Positions 26,588 to 34,850 of a DNA stretch of 64,000 nucleotides are shown here, one piece after another (position 1 is the first letter of the stretch; each line of letters begins with the position of its first letter). Source of the DNA: Segetibacter sp. 3557_3. GTDB taxonomy: Bacteria; Bacteroidota; Bacteroidia; Chitinophagales; Chitinophagaceae. The notes beneath the pieces were generated by a model. That model was not told the DNA's origin. It searched no databases and worked only from the letters and a program-made list of their open reading frames with translations. The DNA lies in contig NZ_SMSK01000020.1 in assembly GCF_004354985.1 (NCBI RefSeq), positions 42,601-106,600 on the forward strand. The letters run 5' to 3'. A program made the position numbers and the translations under genes.

Positions 26588-28111
26588 TCATTCATAGTTG
26601 ATCCCCCGCCTTAATTTCAGTTGCGCTTCGAACAACGACTCGGGCTGCACCTTTTTGTTTTGCATTTCATTGACACCAACATTTTCGAAAGAGACTTTCT
26701 TATCAGACTGGAAGCCCACCAAAATTGGTGCGGCAATGGTATAATTACGTCTCCGGCCCATATCCCAAAAATTATAGTTCTGGTCTTTTGCTGACTTGTG
26801 GTAGAAGTTCCAGAGAACAAGATGTTTGCCGTGATGCGGATGACCGGGCTCCGGTCCGCCCAGGTTATAAAATACGCCGCCGTCAACCTGGTCGTATAAG
26901 GTTGCGTAAGGCTGCCCGGAGTGTATATCAAAGTTCTGGTCGGTGCCTAAGGAACATTGAGTGATAACGGTACCTACAGCGCTGTAACCGGTACCGGCAC
27001 CATGATGCTGTGCGCCATTAAACGAACAATTTTTTACGAGTACCCCATAGCCTGCCCGGGCATGAACGGATGCATGTCCCTTTTTGCCCCGGAAGTGTGT
27101 ATTTAAGATGCTCACCTGGTAGCCCGAACGGATGAAGATGCCCTCGTTCCAGTCGTGGAATTCACAATTGCGCACCCAGCTGTTTTTAACATACTCCATC
27201 CCCACAGCCTCATAAGCATAATCATGAATCTCATTTTTATGGTGAATAAATTCTTCAGGGTATGTTTTCCAATTGCTGGTAAATAAGATGTCCTCGATTC
27301 CACATTCTTCGATTGACTTGAAAGCAACGATATCCCAGGCGGCTGATTTCACCATTTTAATGTCGAGATGAACAGGGTTTTTAAAGGTGACCTTATTGCC
27401 CTGTATCTTCTCGATGGTATGAATTTCGAATACCTGCATACCCCCTTTATCGCCAAACAAACGGGTCCATTGCTGCTTCAATTCAAGTGGCGCGAAATAC
27501 AACCGGGTAAATTCTTCGCTGCGATGACGGATTGCTATATCCTGGCCGACCTTTAATTTCGATGCGTCGTTTACATCAACGCTAAAAGTTTCTCTTACAA
27601 CATCTTTTACAATGGTGGTAAGTTTTAGAAGGTCATCATTAATTGGCTTGAACAATATTTGCCTGCCATTGATACGCATATTAACCTGGTAAATCTCCGT
27701 TCCCCCGGAACCACTTCCACTGCCCTTTAACACAATGTTGCTCTTTGAAATCCGCACCTGTTTTTTATTGTTCGTATCGGGAGCCAACAGAAATTTTCCG
27801 CGGGGAAAAAACACAACACCACCGGAAGAATTACTCTCTGCTGCATCAACTGCTTTCTGAATGGCTTCATCATCAAACAATTCATCGTTTGGTATTGCAC
27901 CAAAATCGGTGACGTTAAAGCTTTTCCTTTTGTTCACAGGTGGAATTTCGACTTCACTCCAGCGGTAGCCGGCATAGGAGAAATCAGGAAGGATTGGTAT
28001 TTTACCTGCTTTCTTTGAATCAAAAAAATCCTTCCAAAGCGGAGCAACCTGCTGCGCACCGGCAGAGGCTATACATGCAATACTTATGGCACTAGCGATA
28101 ATAACTTTCAT
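26588..28111 (-). CDS. Secreted right-handed beta-helix protein, paralogue of 18492-20003
   Basis: 507-residue exported protein (signal to about residue 19, ASAGAQ). The entry LPDFSYAGYRWSEVEIPPVN leads into VTDFGAIPNDELFDDEAIQK, a clear pectate-lyase-3-type start, then GGVVFFPRGKFLLAP and beta-helix coils (ECGIEDILFTSNW, NSWVRNCEFHDWNEGIFIRS, YGVLVKNCSFNGAQHHGAG). The small inserted beta region (about 165-240) and the VQPESLFEAQLKLRRG ending match the protein at 18492. The histidine-rich AQHHGAGTG and PGHPHHGKHLVLWN stretches are absent from the paralogue and could be catalytic or metal sites. Function unassigned; the pectin-type setting suggests a lyase, hydrolase or esterase of a uronic-acid polymer. 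It lies between GH28 and the 133-bp repeat. Confidence 0.75.
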   Translation of the reverse strand: MKVIIASAISIACIASAGAQQVAPLWKDFFDSKKAGKIPILPDFSYAGYRWSEVEIPPVNKRKSFNVTDFGAIPNDELFDDEAIQKAVDAAESNSSGGVVFFPRGKFLLAPDTNNKKQVRISKSNIVLKGSGSGSGGTEIYQVNMRINGRQILFKPINDDLLKLTTIVKDVVRETFSVDVNDASKLKVGQDIAIRHRSEEFTRLYFAPLELKQQWTRLFGDKGGMQVFEIHTIEKIQGNKVTFKNPVHLDIKMVKSAAWDIVAFKSIEECGIEDILFTSNWKTYPEEFIHHKNEIHDYAYEAVGMEYVKNSWVRNCEFHDWNEGIFIRSGYQVSILNTHFRGKKGHASVHARAGYGVLVKNCSFNGAQHHGAGTGYSAVGTVITQCSLGTDQNFDIHSGQPYATLYDQVDGGVFYNLGGPEPGHPHHGKHLVLWNFYHKSAKDQNYNFWDMGRRRNYTIAAPILVGFQSDKKVSFENVGVNEMQNKKVQPESLFEAQLKLRRGINYE

Positions 28112-28140
28112 ATGTTTTCAAGCAGAGAAGCATTTTGTTA

Positions 28141-28170
28141 TAATCGTTGGGATCTGCTGCCCAACGATTA
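28141..28170. terminator. Perfect 11-bp hairpin
   Basis: TAATCGTTGGG, an 8-base loop and CCCAACGATTA form a perfect 11-bp stem, immediately before a GTACAAG element in the gap after the GH28 gene. There is no U-tract on either side, so a 3'-end protecting stem or processing site is as likely as termination. Confidence 0.5.
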
Positions 28171-28175
28171 TAGAA

Positions 28176-28255
28176 GTACAAGTGAGTGACCCGCCAACCA
28201 GTTGGGGGCACGCACAACGATGCTGAAGAAGGATATCCTGCTGGTCACCAAAAAT
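28176..28255 (+). repeat. GTACAAG element, copy 6
   Basis: GTACAAGTGAGTGACCCGCC, then CACGCACAACGATGCTGAAG and the end CTGGTCACCAAAAA. It links the two spelling variants of the family (the GGTCACC and GGTCC endings) because it carries CAACGATG together with GGTCACC. It ends two bases from the GH28 stop codon. Confidence 0.78.
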
Positions 28256-28256
28256 A

Positions 28257-29846
28257 CTATTCTCCTGAACCGGTTATAACGGCCGTTTCAATTTCCAATT
28301 GCTTGTTAAAACCTTTTGCATTTGATTTAGAAAGCTGAACACGTGCACTATTTACTCCCTCTACTTTTACCAAGGCAGCCCCATTACCGGCAGCAGTAAT
28401 ATTTTTCACTACAGCGCCCTGAACATTTTCCAAACGAATGACCGCCTCGGCACCGCTGGTAGCCGGAATGTTCCAGTGGTCCAATTGGATTTCCTGCCCA
28501 TCTTCGCACACGAAAGCAGGACGTTGATCATTGGCTGCTAACGTGAACTGAATGTTCTTTAATTTGAGTCCTTTTACGTGCCGCGCCCAGATACCGTAAG
28601 CAGGTATCAGCGGGCCAAAAGTTTTTACTTCGGGATACTGGTCGATGGCCTCAGGCACCGCATGCCTGGCATCACCCCTATTGCCTCCGCCAGCAATCGA
28701 AATGTCGATATTCTCCAATGTAAGGTTGGTGATATAGTGCCCGGGAACACCGGTTATCAAGATGCCGGACGGCGGCTTTAGTTGTGCATCGGCAGAAGCC
28801 TTTGCTTTTACATTCCTGATGACAACATTTTCAAAAGTTCCTGTAGTTTGTTTGGTATCGTTTGCCTTGCGAAATACACTTAAGCGGCTACCCAAACGGA
28901 ACAACATCGGTGTTCTAACTTCGTCCATGGTAATGTCGGATATCTCTACATTCCGGATACGGGCGCCATCAACCGTCAGCAATTTTATGCCGCCGTTTTT
29001 AGTGTCGTAAATGTGGCAACCTGATATCCTGATGTCTTCGAAATTGGCCATCGACTCGGTACCCATCTTTATACCGGCCTGGTTGCTCTTAAGCCTTAGG
29101 CCGGTGACCGTTATGTTTTTACAAGCCATGGTACTCGAAGTGGTTTTAAAAACTAGTGCATCGTCGCCACTCACCACGTCGCAATTTGTAATCCGAACAT
29201 CCTGGCACCCATCGATGCCAATGCCATCGTTATGTGCAACACCAACACTGACAATCTTTACATTTTCGATGTTGATGTTTTTGCTTTGGAAGTAATGCGA
29301 GGTCCATGCCCCGGCATAGTTGAGGGTAACGTCTTTTACCGTCACCCTTGTACATCTTACAATACGAACTAAAAAGGGGCGAAGCCCCCAACGCTGCCCT
29401 TCGGGGCGGGTATCGGTTATAATATGTTTTGCCTTTAATGCAGCGCCCTGCCCATCAATTCTTCCTTCTCCTTCAAGTCCAATATTGTTTGCATCAACTG
29501 CCACCACCAGCGCCCAACCCACATCTATTCCGAGGCCCTCGGTGAACGGGTCGAGGTTCCTGTAATCCTTAAGGTCGATACTTCCAAGCAGTACAGCACC
29601 TTTCCGGAAATGCAGGGTCACATTATCTTTCAGTTCAATAGTGCCGCTTAAAAACCTACCCGCTGGAAAATACACCTTTCCACCCCCTGTTTTATTGCAG
29701 TCGTCAATGGCCTTTTGTATAGCGGCTGTATTCAGTGTTGTGCTGTCTGCAACCGCTCCATATTTGCTGACATCGGTATCCGTTGCAATCACCAGAAGGG
29801 CCGAAAGCAACATGGGCATCAACAACAAAAATCTCTTAAATAGCAT
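28257..29846 (-). CDS. GH28 polygalacturonase / rhamnogalacturonan hydrolase
   Basis: 529-residue exported inverting glycosidase of family GH28 that cleaves alpha-1,4-galacturonic-acid linkages or the GalA-Rha backbone. Signal to about residue 21, then VSKYGAVADSTTLNTAAIQK and KVYFPAGRFLSGTIELKDNV (helix start). Catalytic regions: HNDGIGIDGCQDVRI near 205 (the NxD position) and VVSGDDALVFKT near 227 (the DD pair); the HG motif of plain polygalacturonases is replaced by QAGIKMGTES, as in rhamnogalacturonan- or exo-type members, and GGIKLLT stands for RIK. The C-terminal coils run to IPAYGIWARHVKGLKLKN and beyond. It lies in series between GH27 and the beta-helix gene, with a hairpin and a GTACAAG element after its stop. 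Confidence 0.9.
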   Translation of the reverse strand: MLFKRFLLLMPMLLSALLVIATDTDVSKYGAVADSTTLNTAAIQKAIDDCNKTGGGKVYFPAGRFLSGTIELKDNVTLHFRKGAVLLGSIDLKDYRNLDPFTEGLGIDVGWALVVAVDANNIGLEGEGRIDGQGAALKAKHIITDTRPEGQRWGLRPFLVRIVRCTRVTVKDVTLNYAGAWTSHYFQSKNINIENVKIVSVGVAHNDGIGIDGCQDVRITNCDVVSGDDALVFKTTSSTMACKNITVTGLRLKSNQAGIKMGTESMANFEDIRISGCHIYDTKNGGIKLLTVDGARIRNVEISDITMDEVRTPMLFRLGSRLSVFRKANDTKQTTGTFENVVIRNVKAKASADAQLKPPSGILITGVPGHYITNLTLENIDISIAGGGNRGDARHAVPEAIDQYPEVKTFGPLIPAYGIWARHVKGLKLKNIQFTLAANDQRPAFVCEDGQEIQLDHWNIPATSGAEAVIRLENVQGAVVKNITAAGNGAALVKVEGVNSARVQLSKSNAKGFNKQLEIETAVITGSGE

Positions 29847-29960
29847 ATCGTTTTTTTGTGACGAGCTTCAGGTGAATATGGTCATTCCTGCAAGGGATGA
29901 AACGTAATAGGGCAACAAGACAATGCGCGCCACATCCATGCTTCCACCTCGTGTGCAATC

Positions 29961-31505
29961 TTATTTAGCTTTCCTCAACCGGATCATCACCACCCCATGC
30001 GGCTTAACCTCTGCACTAAATTCTTCTTCAAATGTGCCAAGGTCTTTTTGCCGCCAGAGGTCACGAACGATGTACTTTCCCCGGATACCGAGCTCGCTCC
30101 ATTTAACGGAAAGCTTACGTGTAAGGCTATCTGTTACATTAAACAAACCGGCAGCTTTACTTCCATCTTCAAGGTCTTTTGCAAGCACCCCGCAAGAGTC
30201 AACCCGTGCCACCATCGTTGCCTGCTTTCCAAGAGGATCCTGGTTGACATCGATCACTTCATCATTGGTGAGCAGGCTGAGCGTGAAATCATCAAGCTTT
30301 GTAAGATCGTTGCCCAACAACAGGGGAACCGATTGCAGGCACCATGCACTCATGTGGCTATATTGTTCATCCGCGGTAAGCATAGTTGGCCGCGGTGTTT
30401 TACCCCAGCCTACCCATCCAACAATCATCATGTCGGGATCGTTCCAATGACCTGGTCTTGCATAAGGTGCCCATTTATCCTGGGTCAGCAAACGGCTTTT
30501 TAAACTCTTCCAGTTATCGCGTATATCACCGCCTGTTCGCCATGCATTTGACACCGTCGACAATTCTTTAACTGAAGCAAAAGGTGTGCTGTTCGATAAA
30601 CTAAAAACGATATCGCGGCCGCTGTTCCTCAATGCCTCATACATGAGTTTAGTTTCCGGGTATTCAACCGGGTTCCAGTCGTACTTTAAATAATCAAAGC
30701 CCCACTTTGCCCATTGCTTTACATCATTCTCCACAAAAACATATTTGCCGATGGCATAAGGGATCTTCTTTTCCCTTCGCGGAACATTTTCCTTCACTGG
30801 TTCGAACGTGCCGCCTTCGTTCATTGCGGATCCCCCAATCCGGTGCCCATACGATTCAATCCATGGTGTGCTGTATATTCCGGCTTTCAATCCAAGCCTG
30901 TGTATTTCATTCACCAGCCCTTGCATATCAGGAAAGGTGGTTGAGTCGGGAAGAATGGCGAAAAATTCACCTCCTCGTTTGCCTTGCCAAACGTCGTCGA
31001 TGTTCATGTACGTCCAGCCGTGGTTGATAAGTCCGCTGGTGGACATAGCTTTTGCATTTGCAAGTACCAGCTCCTGTGTTACCTTACCTGAATAAATGTT
31101 CCAGCTGTTCCAGCCCATTGGGGGTGTAAGCGCAATTGTTTCACCAACAACAATTTTAAAAGGCCTGCTTGTTTTTCCCCGGCTGTTCTTCGCCTCTATC
31201 GTAACCGTATATTCGCCGGCCTTTGTTATTGACCCCGAGATTTGTCCGGTTTTGGAAGAAAGCTTTACCCCTGGAGGCAGGTTTTTCGCAGAGAATTCCA
31301 GCGGCCTGGTACCACTAGCAGGTACCGTGAATACAATAGGATGGCCCGGACGAACACCAAAACTTTTTGGGCCATTGATCTTTGGTGCGGGCCCGGGTTT
31401 TGGCGTAAGAATGTAAGCGCTTAAACTATCCTGGGCGTTCAGGTCGTTAATCCCAAAAGTTGATAAAGTGCAGCCGCAAACAAGTGCTATAAAAAGTCTT
31501 TTCAT
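29961..31505 (-). CDS. GH27 alpha-galactosidase with N-terminal Ig-like domain
   Basis: 514 residues, starting at the ATG of MKRLFIALVCGCTLS because the signal peptide begins there. After the signal, an Ig-like putative-glycosidase-associated (He_PIG) domain occupies about residues 40-115 (GTRPLEFSAKNLPPGVKL, GQISGSITKAGEYTVTIEAK). The GH27 TIM barrel begins LTPPMGWNSWNIYSGKVTQE; the nucleophile Asp is in FDYLKYDWNPVEY (about 274) and the acid/base Asp in WRTGGDIRDNW (about 327), and a C-terminal beta domain follows. It removes alpha-galactose, or beta-L-arabinopyranose as some GH27 members do. It is one of three alpha-galactosidase-type families in the window (with GH36 and GH97) and the only one inside the main enzyme series. 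Confidence 0.92.
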   Translation of the reverse strand: MKRLFIALVCGCTLSTFGINDLNAQDSLSAYILTPKPGPAPKINGPKSFGVRPGHPIVFTVPASGTRPLEFSAKNLPPGVKLSSKTGQISGSITKAGEYTVTIEAKNSRGKTSRPFKIVVGETIALTPPMGWNSWNIYSGKVTQELVLANAKAMSTSGLINHGWTYMNIDDVWQGKRGGEFFAILPDSTTFPDMQGLVNEIHRLGLKAGIYSTPWIESYGHRIGGSAMNEGGTFEPVKENVPRREKKIPYAIGKYVFVENDVKQWAKWGFDYLKYDWNPVEYPETKLMYEALRNSGRDIVFSLSNSTPFASVKELSTVSNAWRTGGDIRDNWKSLKSRLLTQDKWAPYARPGHWNDPDMMIVGWVGWGKTPRPTMLTADEQYSHMSAWCLQSVPLLLGNDLTKLDDFTLSLLTNDEVIDVNQDPLGKQATMVARVDSCGVLAKDLEDGSKAAGLFNVTDSLTRKLSVKWSELGIRGKYIVRDLWRQKDLGTFEEEFSAEVKPHGVVMIRLRKAK

Positions 31506-31754
31506 TTCTATTATTAATGCTATAACCATCCCATGCTGCGGAAGGCATCCCGCTTTGGTGGGAATGAGAAAATCCCGATTCATCACCCATAACGCTCAAC
31601 GGGATCCCTCCTTGATCGGGATAACAAACTTTCATAACACATCACCCATCTTTTATACGGCGTAACTCCCGACGGGGATCCCTCGTGCCTCGAGATGACA
31701 AACGATTGGTTGTGCCCCGGGATAACAGATAAATATTCCCGGACAACAGACACC
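31506..31754. repeat. Dispersed GGGATCCCTC...ATGACA motif, two copies
   Basis: GGGATCCCTCCTTGATCGGG at 31600-31619 and GGGGATCCCTCGTGCCTCGA at 31674-31693 (followed by GATGACA) belong to the same short family that builds the 133-bp tandem repeat. No other feature is seen between GH29 and GH27. Confidence 0.6.
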
Positions 31755-33179
31755 TTAATCCAGCGGCCCTGTTTTCATTTTTCCCTTTCCCACATTTACA
31801 TTAGGAACCAAACCCTTTACGGTGACTTTGATCACCGATGCGACCTTATCAGGAGCTTGAGCCGGTACATCAATAACAAGGGTGCCGTTTGATTTAACGG
31901 TTCTGAGTTTCGCGCTGTTTGCCAGTAATGTTGCTGTAACAACCTCGTTTTTAATCGCAGGCACAACAAGCTTTCCATCTTTTGGCCAATCGAAAACTGA
32001 AAAATACAGGGTGGTGGCACCCTTTGACTCTTTGCTGGTGCAACGGCCCCAGGTGAGCGGAGCCAGCGGACTGGGCTTCGTGGCATAAATGGCTTCGCCG
32101 TTTACTGTCATCCATGCTCCAATGTCTTTCAAACGGTCTATACTTGGCTGCGGGAAGGTCCCGTCCGGTTTTGGTCCTACGTTTAACAAATAATTGCCGC
32201 CCTTTGATGCGATATCACAAAGGTTCCGGATGAGCGTTTCTGTAGATTTCCAATTATTGTCGGAGGTGCGGTAACCCCAGGTACCATTCATGGTCATACA
32301 GGTTTCCCAGTCCATTCCGTCGAGTTCCGCCTGGGTCGGAATTTTTTGTTCAGGGGTTTTCGTATCGCCCGGAAAATTGGGCCTTTTCAACCGATCGTTG
32401 GTGATAATCTGCGGCTGAAGCTTCAGCAAATCTTTCAACTTGTTAGCTGCTTCGTCTGTCATGTTGGTTGGGGTGTCCCACCACAACACTGATATTTCAC
32501 CATAGTCGGTAAGGATCTCTTTCACCTGTGGGATGGCGACATCGTTGATGTATTGGTCGAATGTTTTGGTTTCCTGCACCGGGTCCCAGTGGCCCTTGTG
32601 CGCTTTAGTATAGGCATCTATTGTTGAGCTGTCGGGGTTTGCCCAACCTTCGCGCATTTCTTTTCGGGCAACAGAACCACCCGGGTTACCCCAGTCCTGT
32701 GCCTGGGAATAATAGAAGCCAAGCTTCACCCCGTATTTTTTACAAGCAGCCGCTAATGGTTTCAATAGGTCTTTTTTGTAAGCTGTTGCATCGACAACAT
32801 CCCAGTCACTTGCCTTTGAGTCGAACAAGGCAAAACCATCGTGGTGTTTTGCGGTGATGATAAGGTACTTCATCCCAGCCTCTTTTGCCAGCCGAACCCA
32901 TTCGTCGGGATTGTAGTTTGTGGGGTTGAACTCCCGCGCAATGGCTTTGTATTCCGCAACAGGTATTTTCATCCTGTTGAGGATCCATTCGGCACCACCC
33001 CTTTGCTGTTCGTGTCCTTTGTATACCCCTGCAAGTTGAGCATATACACCCCAGTGAATAAACATGCCAAAGCGGGCTTCACGCCACCACTTCATGCGTT
33101 CATCCTTAGAGCCTTGCTGGCTGAAAAGCGACTGCATTGCACAAAAACATGCGACCAGTAAAAGAATAGTTTTTTTCAT
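31755..33179 (-). CDS. GH29 alpha-L-fucosidase (a)
   Basis: 474 residues from the ATG of MKKTILLLVACFCAMQSLFSQ, a clear signal peptide; the frame upstream of it lacks signal features. The retaining GH29 barrel shows KWWREARFGMFIHWGVYAQ near 30, MKYLIITAKHHDGFALFDS near 90 and the nucleophile Asp in ISVLWWDTP near 227. A C-terminal beta domain (about 370-474) is shorter than in GH29 (b). It releases terminal alpha-L-fucose. It lies between PL6-like and GH27 in the leftward series. Two distinct GH29 genes plus one GH95 and one GH95-like gene mean that alpha-L-fucosyl (or L-galactosyl) side chains are a major feature of the substrate. The linkage preference of each GH29 is not readable from sequence. 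Confidence 0.93.
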   Translation of the reverse strand: MKKTILLLVACFCAMQSLFSQQGSKDERMKWWREARFGMFIHWGVYAQLAGVYKGHEQQRGGAEWILNRMKIPVAEYKAIAREFNPTNYNPDEWVRLAKEAGMKYLIITAKHHDGFALFDSKASDWDVVDATAYKKDLLKPLAAACKKYGVKLGFYYSQAQDWGNPGGSVARKEMREGWANPDSSTIDAYTKAHKGHWDPVQETKTFDQYINDVAIPQVKEILTDYGEISVLWWDTPTNMTDEAANKLKDLLKLQPQIITNDRLKRPNFPGDTKTPEQKIPTQAELDGMDWETCMTMNGTWGYRTSDNNWKSTETLIRNLCDIASKGGNYLLNVGPKPDGTFPQPSIDRLKDIGAWMTVNGEAIYATKPSPLAPLTWGRCTSKESKGATTLYFSVFDWPKDGKLVVPAIKNEVVTATLLANSAKLRTVKSNGTLVIDVPAQAPDKVASVIKVTVKGLVPNVNVGKGKMKTGPLD

Positions 33180-33311
33180 ATCAATGGCAGGCTTATTCTG
33201 TTGAAAGAAAGAAATTGCAATCCCTCTGCAACTAACCAATTAAACAGTAACAGAAGGTACGGGCGATTATCTATTTATTCAACCATATTGACAAAGCGTC
33301 GACAAGGACAA

Positions 33312-34715
33312 CTAATGTTCTTCCTTCCCAAATATTTTACCGGTGTTGCTCCCAACATCACCGGGCTGGAGAACATTTGCAGGAGCCTTTTCTTTGGAGA
33401 TCTCATCCGCACCAACATCTAACGGACTGCGGCGCTGTTGGCCATGCATGTCTACGGTAACCTGGGGGAAATTTCCGCTCGCAATATTAACAGCCGGGCT
33501 ACCTGTTTTAAGCTGATATGTTCCATCTTTAGCCTTATCTAACCGTGGGTCGATCATTTTGAAAGCCGTCGCTGGCATATTGCCGGCATCATTTACCTTA
33601 AAGAGAATGTTGCCCTCCCAACTTGGATTTGTGAGCGGGCCCGTGATGGAGGCAGCCGGCCCTCCTCCCTGGATGATGTTATTTGCCACCGTTATATAAG
33701 TCGCACCCAGGCCGTTGGACCTCGGCGTCATCACAATATTCTGGGGGTTGTTAACCAGGGTATTGAATGCAACTAATACACGATCTGGCCTGTCATGGGA
33801 TGTCAGGGGAGCTCCGTCAGCTACCTCTGCTCCCCCGTTACCAATGGTAATGGCTGGTTTACAATTTTCGAAATAATTACTGAAGATCGCGTGATCATCT
33901 CCGAAAAATCGCAGGCCGGGAGTGTTGAAGAAATAATTACCATATACCTGGCACTTGTTTCCGTGGCGCAACGTAAACTGGGCAGGACAGTTTCTTATTG
34001 TATTAAATCGAACGGTAACGGCCGATGCTTTAATGGAAAGTAATTCGTTTTCGCCGGCACAATCCTCAAAAAGGTTGTATTCGACAATGCTGTTACTCGG
34101 CGAAAGGCTGAAGCCACTCAGGCCAAACTGGAAGGCCTCAGCGCCGTTTGCACCGCCCTGGTTTTTGTGGTCTTTGAAGTAGTTATGATGGATCCAAAGT
34201 CGCTCTGCAATTTGGTTGCCTGATCCTCGAATTGCAATGAACCTGCCCATTGCGTTTTTGTTCAGGAATGAATTGTAGTCAACCTCGTGATCACTTCCAG
34301 CAATGGTTAGGTTTTCGCCATCGCCCGGTGTTTCAAAGCTATTGTTCGTCCACCGGCAGAAGCTGGTGCCGTTGGCGGTTTTCGCACGGGAGGCGCTATG
34401 CGTAAACTTAAATCCTTCTATGACAATGTAAGTTGCGGGGTTAGCGAGATTAAAGCCACCCGTGCCCGTAATTTCCACCCCGCCGATGCTCTCAGCACCG
34501 ATGGTAATAGGTTGTTGCGCGGTCCCTTTCCGATCGACCATAATGTCGGCCGTGGTGGTATAAACCCCGTTTGCCAGCGTGATCATGTCACCACCCCTTG
34601 CCTGTTTGATTGCTTCCTGCAGTTGAACTATGGACGACACCTTAATGCTTTTCGCAAACACGTTAGCCCCTGTTGACAGGCTCATTATAAAAAGGGCAAA
34701 CAAGTACTTCTTCAT
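33312..34715 (-). CDS. PL6-like polysaccharide lyase (chondroitinase B / alginate lyase fold)
   Basis: 467-residue exported lyase. Signal to about residue 21 (ANVFA), then VSSIVQLQEAIKQARGGDMITLANGVY, the typical PL6 start of a right-handed beta-helix, with coils of the LWIHHNYF / NSIVEYNLFE type. The PL6 catalytic pair appears intact: Lys in LLSIKASAVTVRFN (about 225) as base and Arg in QFTLRHGNKCQVYG (about 249), with nearby Glu residues in CAGENELLS that could hold calcium. PL6 enzymes cut uronic-acid polymers by beta-elimination (alginate, dermatan); in this pectin-like setting the target may be another glucuronate or galacturonate chain. It is 135 bases after GH88, which would act on its unsaturated products. 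Confidence 0.87.
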   Translation of the reverse strand: MKKYLFALFIMSLSTGANVFAKSIKVSSIVQLQEAIKQARGGDMITLANGVYTTTADIMVDRKGTAQQPITIGAESIGGVEITGTGGFNLANPATYIVIEGFKFTHSASRAKTANGTSFCRWTNNSFETPGDGENLTIAGSDHEVDYNSFLNKNAMGRFIAIRGSGNQIAERLWIHHNYFKDHKNQGGANGAEAFQFGLSGFSLSPSNSIVEYNLFEDCAGENELLSIKASAVTVRFNTIRNCPAQFTLRHGNKCQVYGNYFFNTPGLRFFGDDHAIFSNYFENCKPAITIGNGGAEVADGAPLTSHDRPDRVLVAFNTLVNNPQNIVMTPRSNGLGATYITVANNIIQGGGPAASITGPLTNPSWEGNILFKVNDAGNMPATAFKMIDPRLDKAKDGTYQLKTGSPAVNIASGNFPQVTVDMHGQQRRSPLDVGADEISKEKAPANVLQPGDVGSNTGKIFGKEEH

Positions 34716-34850
34716 AGGCTTTCAAACTTTTCTTTTCACAAGCTCAGGGCACAAATAAATACAAAGGATATCAGCTATACCTCCTCTATTTCCGCATCTA
34801 CAAACATGTCTAACAATCCTCACACACTCATAACTCTTAACTCATAATTC

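Noticed and set aside
26117..26597. Short repeated reading frames over the tandem array
   Set aside because: The three overlapping frames are the same repeat read in one frame; they follow the repeat period and have no start signals.
31410..31430. Second AAGCGCTT palindrome core
   Set aside because: It lies inside the GH27 coding sequence and is not extended to a long palindrome, so it is not counted as an operator.
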